Assembly: GCA_934746785.1 (NCBI GenBank)
Contig: CAKVFO010000046.1
Coordinates: forward strand, 1-22,726
DNA length: 22,726 nucleotides
Reading direction: 5' to 3'
From: an uncultured Clostridium sp.
GTDB lineage: Bacteria; Bacillota; Clostridia; Clostridiales; Clostridiaceae
In this document: in pieces, positions 1 through 7,354 of the stretch
How positions within the stretch are numbered: position 1 is the stretch's first letter
Layout: each line of letters opens with the position of its first letter
Notes under the pieces: model-generated
What the model was told of the DNA's origin: nothing
Databases searched by the model: none
Seen by the model: the letters and a program-made list of their open reading frames with translations, nothing else
Translations under genes and position numbers: made by a program

Positions 1-111
1 CTGTAGTACACTGCTAGCAGCTAATGGAAGGGCAAAGAAGAGTAACTTGCTAAGCAAACTTCCATTAAGCATATCTACCTGCTTATCTTTTTCTTTAACT
101 ATACTGTTCAT
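1..111 (-). CDS. MATE-family efflux transporter, N-terminal fragment
   Basis: Only the first 37 codons are in the window; the gene continues off the left edge. The ATG at 111 follows a GGGAGA ribosome binding site about 10 bases upstream. The peptide starts with a charged cytoplasmic leader (MNSIVKEKDKQVDMLNGS) and then enters a hydrophobic segment (LLSKLLFFALPLAASSVLQ). The pattern 'GSLLxKLLxFALPLxxSxxLQ' is the typical start of MATE multidrug/sodium antiporters in clostridia, where it opens the first of about twelve membrane helices. The gene lies on the same strand as the biosynthetic operon, 114 bases downstream of the thioesterase, so it may have its own promoter or be read through. It could help export the product or be an unrelated neighbour. 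The family call rests on one motif, so confidence is moderate. Confidence 0.66.
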   Translation of the reverse strand, partial: MNSIVKEKDKQVDMLNGSLLSKLLFFALPLAASSVLQ

Positions 112-225
112 CAAAATTTCATCTCCCGTTCTTTTGTATACTAGTTTATTTTACACTAATTTAACAATTACAGGTAGACTATATTTTCATTTTCTTTAAT
201 ATATAAACATACGGTAACAAAATTA
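112..225 (-). promoter_or_regulatory. Intergenic gap with possible promoter for the MATE gene
   Basis: This is the only intergenic stretch over about 40 bases in the window. Read on the minus strand it holds a possible -35 TTGTTA (167 to 162) and a weak -10 TAGTAT (143 to 138) with an 18-base spacer. Between and overlapping them is an imperfect inverted repeat, TAGTGTA-AAA-TAAACTA (158 to 142, one mismatch per arm), which could be a repressor site. The sequence is too AT-rich for these matches to be convincing, and read-through from the thioesterase gene is equally possible. Confidence 0.3.
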
Positions 226-230
226 TCACC
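213..230 (-). terminator. Weak hairpin at the operon end
   Basis: On the minus strand GGTGATA-ATTT-TGTTACC can fold into a 7-pair stem with two G-U pairs, overlapping the thioesterase stop codon. The following bases (GTATGTTTATATATT) are U-rich but broken. It is a poor intrinsic terminator at best; no better candidate is seen before the MATE gene. Confidence 0.2.
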
Positions 231-951
231 ATTCTGTTTCTAGTATTATATCATTAATATCATTAACGCATTCTTCACGTAGATTATTAATAAAGTAATG
301 ATCACTATCATAAATAAAATATAGAATAGTTCTATCTACAAATTCCTTCCACCTATTTATTTCTGATACTGGGCACTTCCAATCCTTTGCTCCGCTCATT
401 ATTACCAAATCTACACCTATTTTATCTCTATCTTTCTTAAAACTATATTCATTATATAACTTTGCATCAGCCTTTATAGGAGGTAATATTAAATCCTGAA
501 AGAAAGGCTTCATATCAACTTCTAACATTTCTTTCTTAATTGCTCCTTCTTTTAATAAATATTCTCCAAGCTCCTCATTGTTCATGGTTTCCATATGCTC
601 ATTTACTATTTTATCTGGTGCACCATGCCCTGAAACTATTATCCCCTTAAGTAAGTCTAATTCATCTTTATCCTTTAAAAAATAATACATTTCTACTGCT
701 AAAAGAGCTCCTAAACAATGACCTGCTAAAAAGAAGGGTAAGTTTTCCTTGTTATCTACCTTTATTATTTTATAAATATCTTCACAGGCTTCTTTATAAC
801 TTGTATAAAAATCTTCTTTATTCCTTTTACCATGACCTGAATATTCAATAACTTTAAATTTTATTTTAGGACTAATTATAGATTTCCATCTTTTAAAGGT
901 ACTTGCTGATGCTCCTGCATAAGGCAAGTAATACAATATATATTCTGCCAT
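226..951 (-). CDS. Type II thioesterase with cysteine nucleophile
   Basis: A free-standing alpha/beta hydrolase of 241 residues, the usual size for type II (editing) thioesterases of NRPS/PKS clusters, which remove wrong or stalled acyl groups from carrier domains. The N-terminal 'LPYAGASA' matches the family's first strand and oxyanion loop. The nucleophile elbow reads GHCLG, so residue 79 is Cys (codon TGT, bases 717 to 715) where the family normally has Ser in GHSMG. Asp190 (GAKDW) and His218 (SDSDHYF) complete the expected triad. The start is the ATG at 951, because AAAGGTG sits 6 bases upstream; an in-frame GTG at 960 would overlap that ribosome binding site. It is the last gene of the operon, 32 bases after the SDR gene. 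Family assignment is firm. Whether Cys only swaps for Ser or changes the chemistry is unknown. Confidence 0.9.
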   Translation of the reverse strand: MAEYILYYLPYAGASASTFKRWKSIISPKIKFKVIEYSGHGKRNKEDFYTSYKEACEDIYKIIKVDNKENLPFFLAGHCLGALLAVEMYYFLKDKDELDLLKGIIVSGHGAPDKIVNEHMETMNNEELGEYLLKEGAIKKEMLEVDMKPFFQDLILPPIKADAKLYNEYSFKKDRDKIGVDLVIMSGAKDWKCPVSEINRWKEFVDRTILYFIYDSDHYFINNLREECVNDINDIILETEW

Positions 952-983
952 AATAATCACCTTTCTTTAAAAAAATTTAATAA

Positions 984-1730
984 CTATATCATTTCATCTC
1001 CACCAGATATATTTAAATTAACTCCATTTATATAGTCTGCTTCCTTTGACATTAAAAAATTTATAGCTCCTGTAACTTCTTCCTTTTTAACAGTTCTTTT
1101 CATTGAACTATTAGACGCTATAATCTCAATAACACGATTATCTACATTGTCCCAAAATCTTGTATCCATAGCTCCTGGTGATACTGAATTTATACATATA
1201 CCCTTTCCTGCATATTCTGAAGCTAAACTTTTCATTAATCCTAAAAGAGTATATTTAGCCATAACATAGCCTGACATAAACTTAGGCGGAACCCCTATAG
1301 TACAGGAAGATATCATAAATACTACTTTTCCATACTTTTTCCTTGACATTATTGGCAGAAAACTTTTTAATATTTCCACTATAGAATGTACCTCAATTTC
1401 TAAATCATTAGATACTTTATTCCAATGAATATTTTTAAACTTTACATACTCTAATTTTGAAGCTGCTAAATGAAGTATATTTGTAGGGGACTCATATTTC
1501 TCCTTTATATAATTTATTAACTTAAGGACTTCACTATCTTTACTTAGGTCACATTTTACCATATCCACTTTTATCTTACTTAGATTCTTAACCATCTCAT
1601 CCAAAGATTCCCTTGAAGAATTATAGGTGGCAATTACCATTGACTCTTGTCCTTTATGTTCTAATGATTCTATATAGGCTCTTCCTATTTCTGAAGAAGC
1701 TCCAACTATTAAATATATTTTCTTATTCAT
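984..1730 (-). CDS. SDR-family oxidoreductase, probable trans-acting ketoreductase
   Basis: A 248-residue short-chain dehydrogenase/reductase of the FabG type, a family that reduces 3-oxoacyl thioesters with NAD(P)H. The cofactor loop is G10-ASSEI-G16, where the usual middle Gly of GxxxGxG is Glu14. The catalytic set Ser142, Tyr155 and Lys159 (SSCTIG, then YVMAK) has normal spacing, and the 'NSVSPGAMDT' and C-terminal 'NISGG' elements are present. The start codon ATG overlaps the MaoC stop (TAATG), with AGGAG 9 bases upstream, so the two are probably translationally coupled. Coupling to a MaoC dehydratase, an ACP and an FkbH-like protein suggests it works on an ACP-bound C3 unit or supplies the ketoreduction that the PKS-NRPS lacks. 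The family is certain; the substrate is inferred. Confidence 0.88.
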   Translation of the reverse strand: MNKKIYLIVGASSEIGRAYIESLEHKGQESMVIATYNSSRESLDEMVKNLSKIKVDMVKCDLSKDSEVLKLINYIKEKYESPTNILHLAASKLEYVKFKNIHWNKVSNDLEIEVHSIVEILKSFLPIMSRKKYGKVVFMISSCTIGVPPKFMSGYVMAKYTLLGLMKSLASEYAGKGICINSVSPGAMDTRFWDNVDNRVIEIIASNSSMKRTVKKEEVTGAINFLMSKEADYINGVNLNISGGDEMI

Positions 1731-2155
1731 TATTTTTTTTCTCCTAAAAAGCCTGCTATAAGTTTTGCCTTTGATACTTTTTTCCCATTTTCATTAGTTA
1801 TATAAGCTTTTATAGTTATTCTCTTAAATACTTCATTTATTTCAGAAACTTCTCCTGTAACCTTTAAAGTATCATTTATACAAACTGGTTTATTAAAAGA
1901 TACTTTACATTCTTGAAATAATCCATATTTCCCTGGTATGTACATTCCTACTAGTGTTGAATAAAAAGATGCAGTAAGCATGCCATAAACTACAACATCC
2001 TTATAGCCTGATTTTCTGGCAAAATCCTTATCTATATGAAGAGGATTCAAATCCCCAGATATTGCGCTAAAACTCTTTTGCATCTCTTCTGTAACAGTAA
2101 CTTGGAATTCTTCTTTTAAACCTAACTTCATATCACTAAATCTAAATGTATTCAT
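1730..2155 (-). CDS. MaoC-like hot-dog dehydratase/hydratase
   Basis: A 141-residue single hot-dog-fold protein resembling R-specific enoyl-CoA hydratases (PhaJ type), which catalyse reversible dehydration of 3-hydroxyacyl thioesters. The catalytic Asp35 and His40 lie in the motif SGDLNPLHID, and the helix 'VVYGMLTASF' matches the family's hydratase region. The length is normal for a single-domain member. The start ATG at 2155 follows AAGGGGA at 7 bases. It sits between the second ACP and the SDR, which it overlaps by one base. No DH domain is present in the two visible megasynthases, so this enzyme either dehydrates a glyceryl-ACP made by the long FkbH-like protein or acts in trans on the polyketide chain. 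The first is favoured by gene order; both are inference. Confidence 0.88.
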   Translation of the reverse strand: MNTFRFSDMKLGLKEEFQVTVTEEMQKSFSAISGDLNPLHIDKDFARKSGYKDVVVYGMLTASFYSTLVGMYIPGKYGLFQECKVSFNKPVCINDTLKVTGEVSEINEVFKRITIKAYITNENGKKVSKAKLIAGFLGEKK

Positions 2156-2176
2156 ATTAATATCCCCTTATATTAA

Positions 2177-2407
2177 TTAACTTAGCTTTTTTTTTAATAA
2201 AGTAATAAATTCTCCAACATTTTTTAATTCCAAAACCTCATCTGTAGTAAACTTTACATTAAACTCCTTTTCTATTGCTACTACAAGCTGTATATGAGTT
2301 AGCGAATCCCAGTCCTCCACATCTTCTGCTGTCATTTCATCATATATTTCTATATCTTCTTCAAAAACATCTATAAATACCTTCTGTAATCTTTCTCTAA
2401 TTCCCAT
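2177..2407 (-). CDS. Acyl carrier protein (partner of the long FkbH-like protein)
   Basis: A 76-residue discrete carrier protein. The phosphopantetheine site is the Ser in DWDSLTHIQL, followed by the usual helix 2 (VVAIEKEFNVKF) and helix 3 (VLELKNVGEF). The body is acidic, as is normal for ACPs. The start at 2407 has AAAGGAG 8 bases upstream, and that site overlaps the stop codon of the FkbH-like gene, so the two are likely translated together. It is the probable acceptor of the glyceryl group from that protein, and the substrate carrier for the MaoC and SDR enzymes encoded just downstream. It differs clearly from the other ACP in the window, whose site reads IANSLFSMQL, which argues for two non-interchangeable pathways. 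Confidence 0.92.
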   Translation of the reverse strand: MGIRERLQKVFIDVFEEDIEIYDEMTAEDVEDWDSLTHIQLVVAIEKEFNVKFTTDEVLELKNVGEFITLLKKKLS

Positions 2408-2420
2408 AAGAATTTCTCCT

Positions 2421-4193
2421 TTACTTAAGTTCTTCTATATAAATATCTCTATCTATTTTCTTTAAATCTGTTTTTACAAATAAAGTACCCTCTCTATCTA
2501 TAATATTATCTTTAATTTCTTGAAAGCCTAAATCAATATATAGATTTCTTACTAAATTGTTTTTCTTAGTCTCTATGTATTCGCCTAATATTTTATTACA
2601 ATTTAACTTAAGAGCCTCTTCAACTATGGAATTATATACTGCTAATTCCACATTACGCTTAATTACTCTACAACTCATAAGCCAAGTATCTATAAAGCAG
2701 TATTCATCTATCTTTTTCAAAATAACACAAGAGATAATGCCATAGCTCTCAAACTTGTCTTTAAATTTAACAGCTAAACATTTAGTATTTTTATCATCTA
2801 ATAACTTTAAGATTATATCCTCTGAATACCTCTTTGTTCTTAAATTAAACTGATTAGACTTATTTATTAATTGAACAAAACGGCTTATATTGTTTTCCTG
2901 TAATTCCTCTATTTCTACAGCCATGTTAAGGGATTTTAAATATTCATCATAATCCTTAAATTCCTTCATTAATTCTTCACGTTTGCTGCTATTTAAGTAA
3001 GAGCTGCTTCTTCCTAAGTCTTCCTTTGTTAGTTGAAGCCATTCAAAAGCATGAGACTTATCTAAAGCTAAAGCATATTCTGCTGAATCCTTTGGTACAT
3101 CTATAACTGTCACCTCTTTAAGACATGCTGATATAAGCTCACGTTCTACTATGTTATCATCAAAGAATACTAAGCTGTCTAAACCTATATTTAATTTATC
3201 TGATATTTCTTTTAAGTTAGCAGCCTTGTCCTGCCAATTAGCTTTAAAGCAGGAAATATCCTGAAGCTTAAGGAGCATATTTTCATTTTTTATAAAAGGC
3301 TCCTTAGCTATTTCTATATCATTTTTACTGCATACTGCTAAAATAACACCTCTATTTTTTAATTCAATAATATACTTTTGAAAGAATCTATAAGATTCTC
3401 CCACTGCATTATTAGGATCCAGATTTATTCCATCATAGCCAGTCTCACTAACTACACCTCCCCATAAAGTATTATCTAAATCTAAAACAAGACATTTATT
3501 AACTTGTCCTCTTAATGCCTTTATTTCCTTAACAAACATATCTGCTGCCAGGCCTATATAATCTAGTTTTATAGCAGTTTTGTTTAAAAAGTAAGAAGTG
3601 TAATCAAACCAATTTCTTTTACCTACCTCTGAAGCTAGTCCATCCATATCAACAAAGTTAACATTAATAGGCCTATTTTTCATTAACTCAAGGTTTAACA
3701 TTTTAAAGAAAGTGCTTTTTGAAAATATATAGTTACATTCAAGATTCCCTAAGGATTTAAGGCTTGGTATTACATAATTAGTTTGAAGTATTCTACAGCC
3801 TGGTATCATAGATGAAAGTTTATCCCAGATCATTTTATAATGTTTTACTGTAATGTCTATAGATTTTTTAACCTCCTCTTCAGAAGCTAAAAGCTGTGGT
3901 AAAACTTTAATTTCTTCATGGTAATTCATTATTATAACCACATCAGGCTTAAAGCTGTATAGCTTGGAAAATGAATCAAGAGTTTCTTGTATTATACTAT
4001 TATAGGCTCCTTCATATATAGATGCATTAATTCCTTCCTCTAATAAAAGATATCTTAATACCATAACAAAATACTGAGTAGAATATGCTCCAAGCACTGC
4101 TATTTTAAAATCCTCATTATCATCATTTTTTAATTTTCTTGCTCTTTTAATAAGCTTCATGTAATCTTCTAAATGAATTTTCTCCTTATCCAT
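2421..4193 (-). CDS. Long FkbH-like HAD/GNAT protein, glyceryl-ACP formation
   Basis: About 590 residues. The N-terminal 220 or so form the alpha/beta region typical of long FkbH proteins ('AVLGAYSTQY', 'FKPDVVIIMNY'). Next is a HAD subfamily IIIC domain with DLDNT (Asp238 and Asp240) followed by LWGG, and 'FFDDN' further on. The C-terminal third is a GNAT-like domain with the family motifs NQFNLRTKRY and WLMSCRV. Characterised relatives dephosphorylate D-1,3-bisphosphoglycerate and load the glyceryl group onto an ACP. The frame is open to an ATG at 4223, but that start has no good ribosome binding site. The ATG at 4193 overlaps the ATPase stop (ATGGATAA) and has AAGGATGAG upstream, so it is preferred. 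It is followed by its ACP, a MaoC dehydratase and an SDR. Family certain, start moderately sure. Confidence 0.9.
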   Translation of the reverse strand: MDKEKIHLEDYMKLIKRARKLKNDDNEDFKIAVLGAYSTQYFVMVLRYLLLEEGINASIYEGAYNSIIQETLDSFSKLYSFKPDVVIIMNYHEEIKVLPQLLASEEEVKKSIDITVKHYKMIWDKLSSMIPGCRILQTNYVIPSLKSLGNLECNYIFSKSTFFKMLNLELMKNRPINVNFVDMDGLASEVGKRNWFDYTSYFLNKTAIKLDYIGLAADMFVKEIKALRGQVNKCLVLDLDNTLWGGVVSETGYDGINLDPNNAVGESYRFFQKYIIELKNRGVILAVCSKNDIEIAKEPFIKNENMLLKLQDISCFKANWQDKAANLKEISDKLNIGLDSLVFFDDNIVERELISACLKEVTVIDVPKDSAEYALALDKSHAFEWLQLTKEDLGRSSSYLNSSKREELMKEFKDYDEYLKSLNMAVEIEELQENNISRFVQLINKSNQFNLRTKRYSEDIILKLLDDKNTKCLAVKFKDKFESYGIISCVILKKIDEYCFIDTWLMSCRVIKRNVELAVYNSIVEEALKLNCNKILGEYIETKKNNLVRNLYIDLGFQEIKDNIIDREGTLFVKTDLKKIDRDIYIEELK

Positions 4194-4878
4194 GTAACAA
4201 CTCATCCTTTTCAATGTTTCCATCTTTCATTCTTATAATTCTCTTTCCATATAAAGCAGACTCTTCTGAGTGAGTAACTTGAAAAATAGTAATTCCTTTT
4301 TCTTCATTTATTCTTTTAAATAAGTTCATTATTTCAATTCCTGATTTACTATCAAGGTTTCCTATAGGTTCATCTGCAAGTATTAACTTAGGATTTGTAA
4401 TAACTGCTCTTGCTATAGAAACTCTTTGCTGCTGTCCTCCTGATAGTTCTTTAGGTATATGTTTCCTTTTCCCCTTTAAACCAACTATATCTAAAATTTC
4501 GTCCAATTCATTTTTTAAATTTTTAGCCTTATAACCATTCATAACTAAAGGAAGGAGAATATTTTCTTCTACTGAAAGATTTTGAACTAAGTTATAAAAC
4601 TGAAAAACAAAGCCAATGTCCTGACATCTTATTTTACTTTTCTCCCTATCCTTCATTTTATTTATATCTTTGCCACAAAACTCTACTATACCTTTTGTTG
4701 GAGTATCAAGTCCTCCTAAAATATATAATAAAGTACTTTTTCCACAACCTGAAGGCCCCATAAGAGACACAAATTCCTGTGCATTTACTGTAATATTTAC
4801 ATTCTTTAAAATCTCAGTTACATTATTTGAATTACCAAAGTTTTTATATATTCCCTGGGCTTTAATTATATTTTCCAT
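4186..4878 (-). CDS. ABC transporter ATP-binding protein (MacB/LolD type)
   Basis: A 230-residue nucleotide-binding subunit. Walker A is GPSGCGKS (residues 41 to 48), followed by the Q-loop in FVFQFYNLV, the signature LSGGQQQR, Walker B LILADEP with the D-loop 'GNLDSKSG', and the switch His in VTHSEE. The 'FQFYNLVQNLSVEENI' stretch is typical of the LolD/MacB/BceA subfamily that pairs with FtsX-type permeases, and such a permease is encoded immediately upstream. An ATG at 4884 directly abuts GAGGAG; the ATG at 4878 is 6 bases from it and is the likelier start. The 3' end overlaps the FkbH-like gene by 8 bases. With the permease it probably exports the cluster's product or protects the producer. 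Confidence 0.95.
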   Translation of the reverse strand: MENIIKAQGIYKNFGNSNNVTEILKNVNITVNAQEFVSLMGPSGCGKSTLLYILGGLDTPTKGIVEFCGKDINKMKDREKSKIRCQDIGFVFQFYNLVQNLSVEENILLPLVMNGYKAKNLKNELDEILDIVGLKGKRKHIPKELSGGQQQRVSIARAVITNPKLILADEPIGNLDSKSGIEIMNLFKRINEEKGITIFQVTHSEESALYGKRIIRMKDGNIEKDELLHG

Positions 4879-4895
4879 ATGCATCTCCTCAATTT

Positions 4896-7352
4896 CTATT
4901 CACATTTTAATTCATTTACAATATTCATTTTCATACAGGCTCTTATAGGTGAAATAACTGTTAACATTAAAAGTACTAAAATAATTCCTACTGCTGACAT
5001 TAATAAACCGTGATTTACTGATATATTTATAAATACTCCAATTGAAAATAACAGTCTCTCTAATAGTTTTACTAAGTATAAGCTAAATACCCCGCCTATA
5101 ATGCTGCTTATAAAAAACATGTCTAAAGTTTCAAAAACAAGCATTATTATTAACTGTTTCATATTCATAGCTACTGAATACATTACTGCAAATTCTTTCT
5201 TTCTCTGCATAAATCCAATAATCTGATTATTTACAACTCCTACAAAGGTTAATAAAACTGAAAGTGAAAGAATGGTATAAACCATTTTTACAAGACTACT
5301 TACGGAATCCTCCTGACTTTTCATATAATCATCAACAGTTATTACCTTTGAGTTTAACCCCGATAATTTCTCCTTTAAGTTATTTTTAGTATCAGTTATA
5401 CTTCCCTGAGCCTTTACTTCACAGACTGTTGGAATTTCTGAGAATTTATCTTTATATTCATCTAGATTTATAACAAATACATTTCTATATATACTAAATT
5501 CTGCTGAGTCTATAAAACCTGCTATGTTATAAGTATACTTATCATCGTCGTTTTTAATAGTAATATCATCCTTTACAGATAAATGATTTTTTAAGGCATA
5601 ATCTTTATCTATTAATATCTCATCCCTATCTATTTTCCCTAAAAGATTATCACTATCATAAACTCCAAGCTTTTCTTCATTTAAAGCCATTAATGTTATA
5701 TCTGAATTATTGTAATCTACTGAGGTATAATAACAGAAATCAATGGATTCTACTCCTTCAACATCTTTTAAGTCATAGTATTTTTCTTCTGAAGCTGCAA
5801 AATTTGAAATCTGAAGATCTGCGTCAAAGGAATTAGCAGCTGATTTAAATATTACATTTAAAGAAATGCTAAGCATATATAGCATAATTATTATACTTAA
5901 TGCTACTGATACTAAAGTTACATTTGATTCTACAACTTTACTTGTTGAGATATTTTTTGCTGCTAAGGCTGCTTCATTACTAAATATTGAATTTATCTTA
6001 GAAAATATATGTGATAGAGTCTTAATTATTATAGGAATAACTAATATTCCTCCTGTCAATGCAGATACCATGGCAAGGGCTGATAAGAATAAGTTATAAC
6101 TACTATTTATCTTTAATAAAATCACTGAAATTCCCAAAATAATTATTCCAAGCCCTATTTTTATTTTTGATAAACTTACAGTGGTACTTAAAGTGTTAAA
6201 GATTATATTTTTAACTGGTTTTTTACTTGCCTGTGCTATATATCTTAAGGATATTAAAAGAACTAAAATAACTGAAAAAGCTAGTGATATTAAAACATAT
6301 CCTACATCTATTACTGATGTTGTATTATTTTCCACTGTGCCTGTACCATTTAAATCAGCAAATATATCTACAACCTTTGACTTAAATAATAAGGCTGTTC
6401 CTACTCCTATAGCCCCTCCAATTATTCCATAAAGGGCACTTTCTAATAATAATATAAAGTTTACCTTAACTTTACTGCATCCTATACTTCTAAAGGTTCC
6501 GATAACTGGCATTCTTCCAGCTATAATAAGCTTCATTATTGATCCAATTATACATATATTTAAAATAGTAACTGTAATTAAAATTACCATCATTATTTGA
6601 GAGAATATATTAAGGGAAGCAGACACTGCTCTTTCATCTACAGTTTTTGAACATACAAACTCCTTGTTATCCTCACTTAATGTATCTTTTGCTTCCTTAA
6701 TATTTGTTCCTTCCTTAAGGTCTATTAATAATTTTGAAATCTTTGTACTGTTCTCATCTAAGTTAAAATCTTCAGTAGTCATAAAAATAACTGAACCTTC
6801 TTCTAACTTATATAAACCAGTGTTATCAGCTATGGCTGCTATGGTTAATTCCTTTTCCCCCTGGCTATCCTTAACTTTTATTTTTTCATCTAACTTAAAG
6901 TCATAATCTTTTGCTACAGCTTCACTTATTATAATTTGATTTTTATTTTTATAATCATAATTTTCACTTACTTCTTTAAATTCACAAAGTTTTTTGTTAA
7001 TAAGATCTTCTCTATTTAATTCATAAAACCTTATGGTAACTACTTCATTATCCTTATCATAGGTTCCATAACTTATGTCATATTTAAATTCATCCTTGCT
7101 GTCTATATTTTTTAAATTTATATCATCCTTTGAAAATTCACGTATCTTCTCAGATGAAGGTTTTTGAATTAATAAGTCATAATCTTTATAAGTGTTTTTT
7201 AATAAATCTGTATATCTATCCCTTAAGTCATCCTTAATTGAAAGTGTTAGAAAAACTACCATGGTAGATATGATAATTGAAAATATTATCAAAGCAGATT
7301 TAAGCTTACTTTCCTTGATATTTCTTACAATATGTTTTAATAAAATACTCAT
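4896..7352 (-). CDS. FtsX-like ABC transporter permease
   Basis: An 818-residue membrane protein with two FtsX repeats and about ten predicted helices. After one helix near residues 20 to 40 comes a large hydrophilic external domain (about 45 to 255). Three helices follow between about 257 and 375, then two more around 395 to 455. A further helix near 480 leads into a second external domain (about 505 to 690), and three final helices end the protein. This is the layout of MacB/YtrF/LolC-type permeases, which act as mechanotransducers rather than classic pore exporters. It starts 2 bases after the PKS-NRPS stop codon and its AAGGAG site lies within that gene's end, so expression is tightly tied to the synthetase. 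It pairs with the downstream ATPase. The substrate is inferred to be the cluster's product; resistance rather than export is possible. Confidence 0.92.
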   Translation of the reverse strand: MSILLKHIVRNIKESKLKSALIIFSIIISTMVVFLTLSIKDDLRDRYTDLLKNTYKDYDLLIQKPSSEKIREFSKDDINLKNIDSKDEFKYDISYGTYDKDNEVVTIRFYELNREDLINKKLCEFKEVSENYDYKNKNQIIISEAVAKDYDFKLDEKIKVKDSQGEKELTIAAIADNTGLYKLEEGSVIFMTTEDFNLDENSTKISKLLIDLKEGTNIKEAKDTLSEDNKEFVCSKTVDERAVSASLNIFSQIMMVILITVTILNICIIGSIMKLIIAGRMPVIGTFRSIGCSKVKVNFILLLESALYGIIGGAIGVGTALLFKSKVVDIFADLNGTGTVENNTTSVIDVGYVLISLAFSVILVLLISLRYIAQASKKPVKNIIFNTLSTTVSLSKIKIGLGIIILGISVILLKINSSYNLFLSALAMVSALTGGILVIPIIIKTLSHIFSKINSIFSNEAALAAKNISTSKVVESNVTLVSVALSIIIMLYMLSISLNVIFKSAANSFDADLQISNFAASEEKYYDLKDVEGVESIDFCYYTSVDYNNSDITLMALNEEKLGVYDSDNLLGKIDRDEILIDKDYALKNHLSVKDDITIKNDDDKYTYNIAGFIDSAEFSIYRNVFVINLDEYKDKFSEIPTVCEVKAQGSITDTKNNLKEKLSGLNSKVITVDDYMKSQEDSVSSLVKMVYTILSLSVLLTFVGVVNNQIIGFMQRKKEFAVMYSVAMNMKQLIIMLVFETLDMFFISSIIGGVFSLYLVKLLERLLFSIGVFINISVNHGLLMSAVGIILVLLMLTVISPIRACMKMNIVNELKCE

Positions 7353-7354
7353 AA

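Noticed and set aside
949..960. GTG at 960 as the thioesterase start
   Set aside because: It overlaps the AAAGGTG ribosome binding site, which is correctly placed for the ATG at 951.
2557..2745. Plus-strand open frame inside the long FkbH-like gene, and similar plus-strand frames at 4670, 5866, 6181, 6664, 7599, 10182, 13062, 15498, 17044, 17572, 18048, 18787, 20311, 20809 and 22198
   Set aside because: All lie opposite well-supported minus-strand coding regions, have no ribosome binding site or recognisable domain, and read as low-complexity antisense translations.
4191..4223. ATG at 4223 as the start of the long FkbH-like protein
   Set aside because: No convincing ribosome binding site precedes it, and it would add a non-conserved leader and a 38-base overlap with the ATPase gene; ATG 4193 fits better, though the case is not closed.
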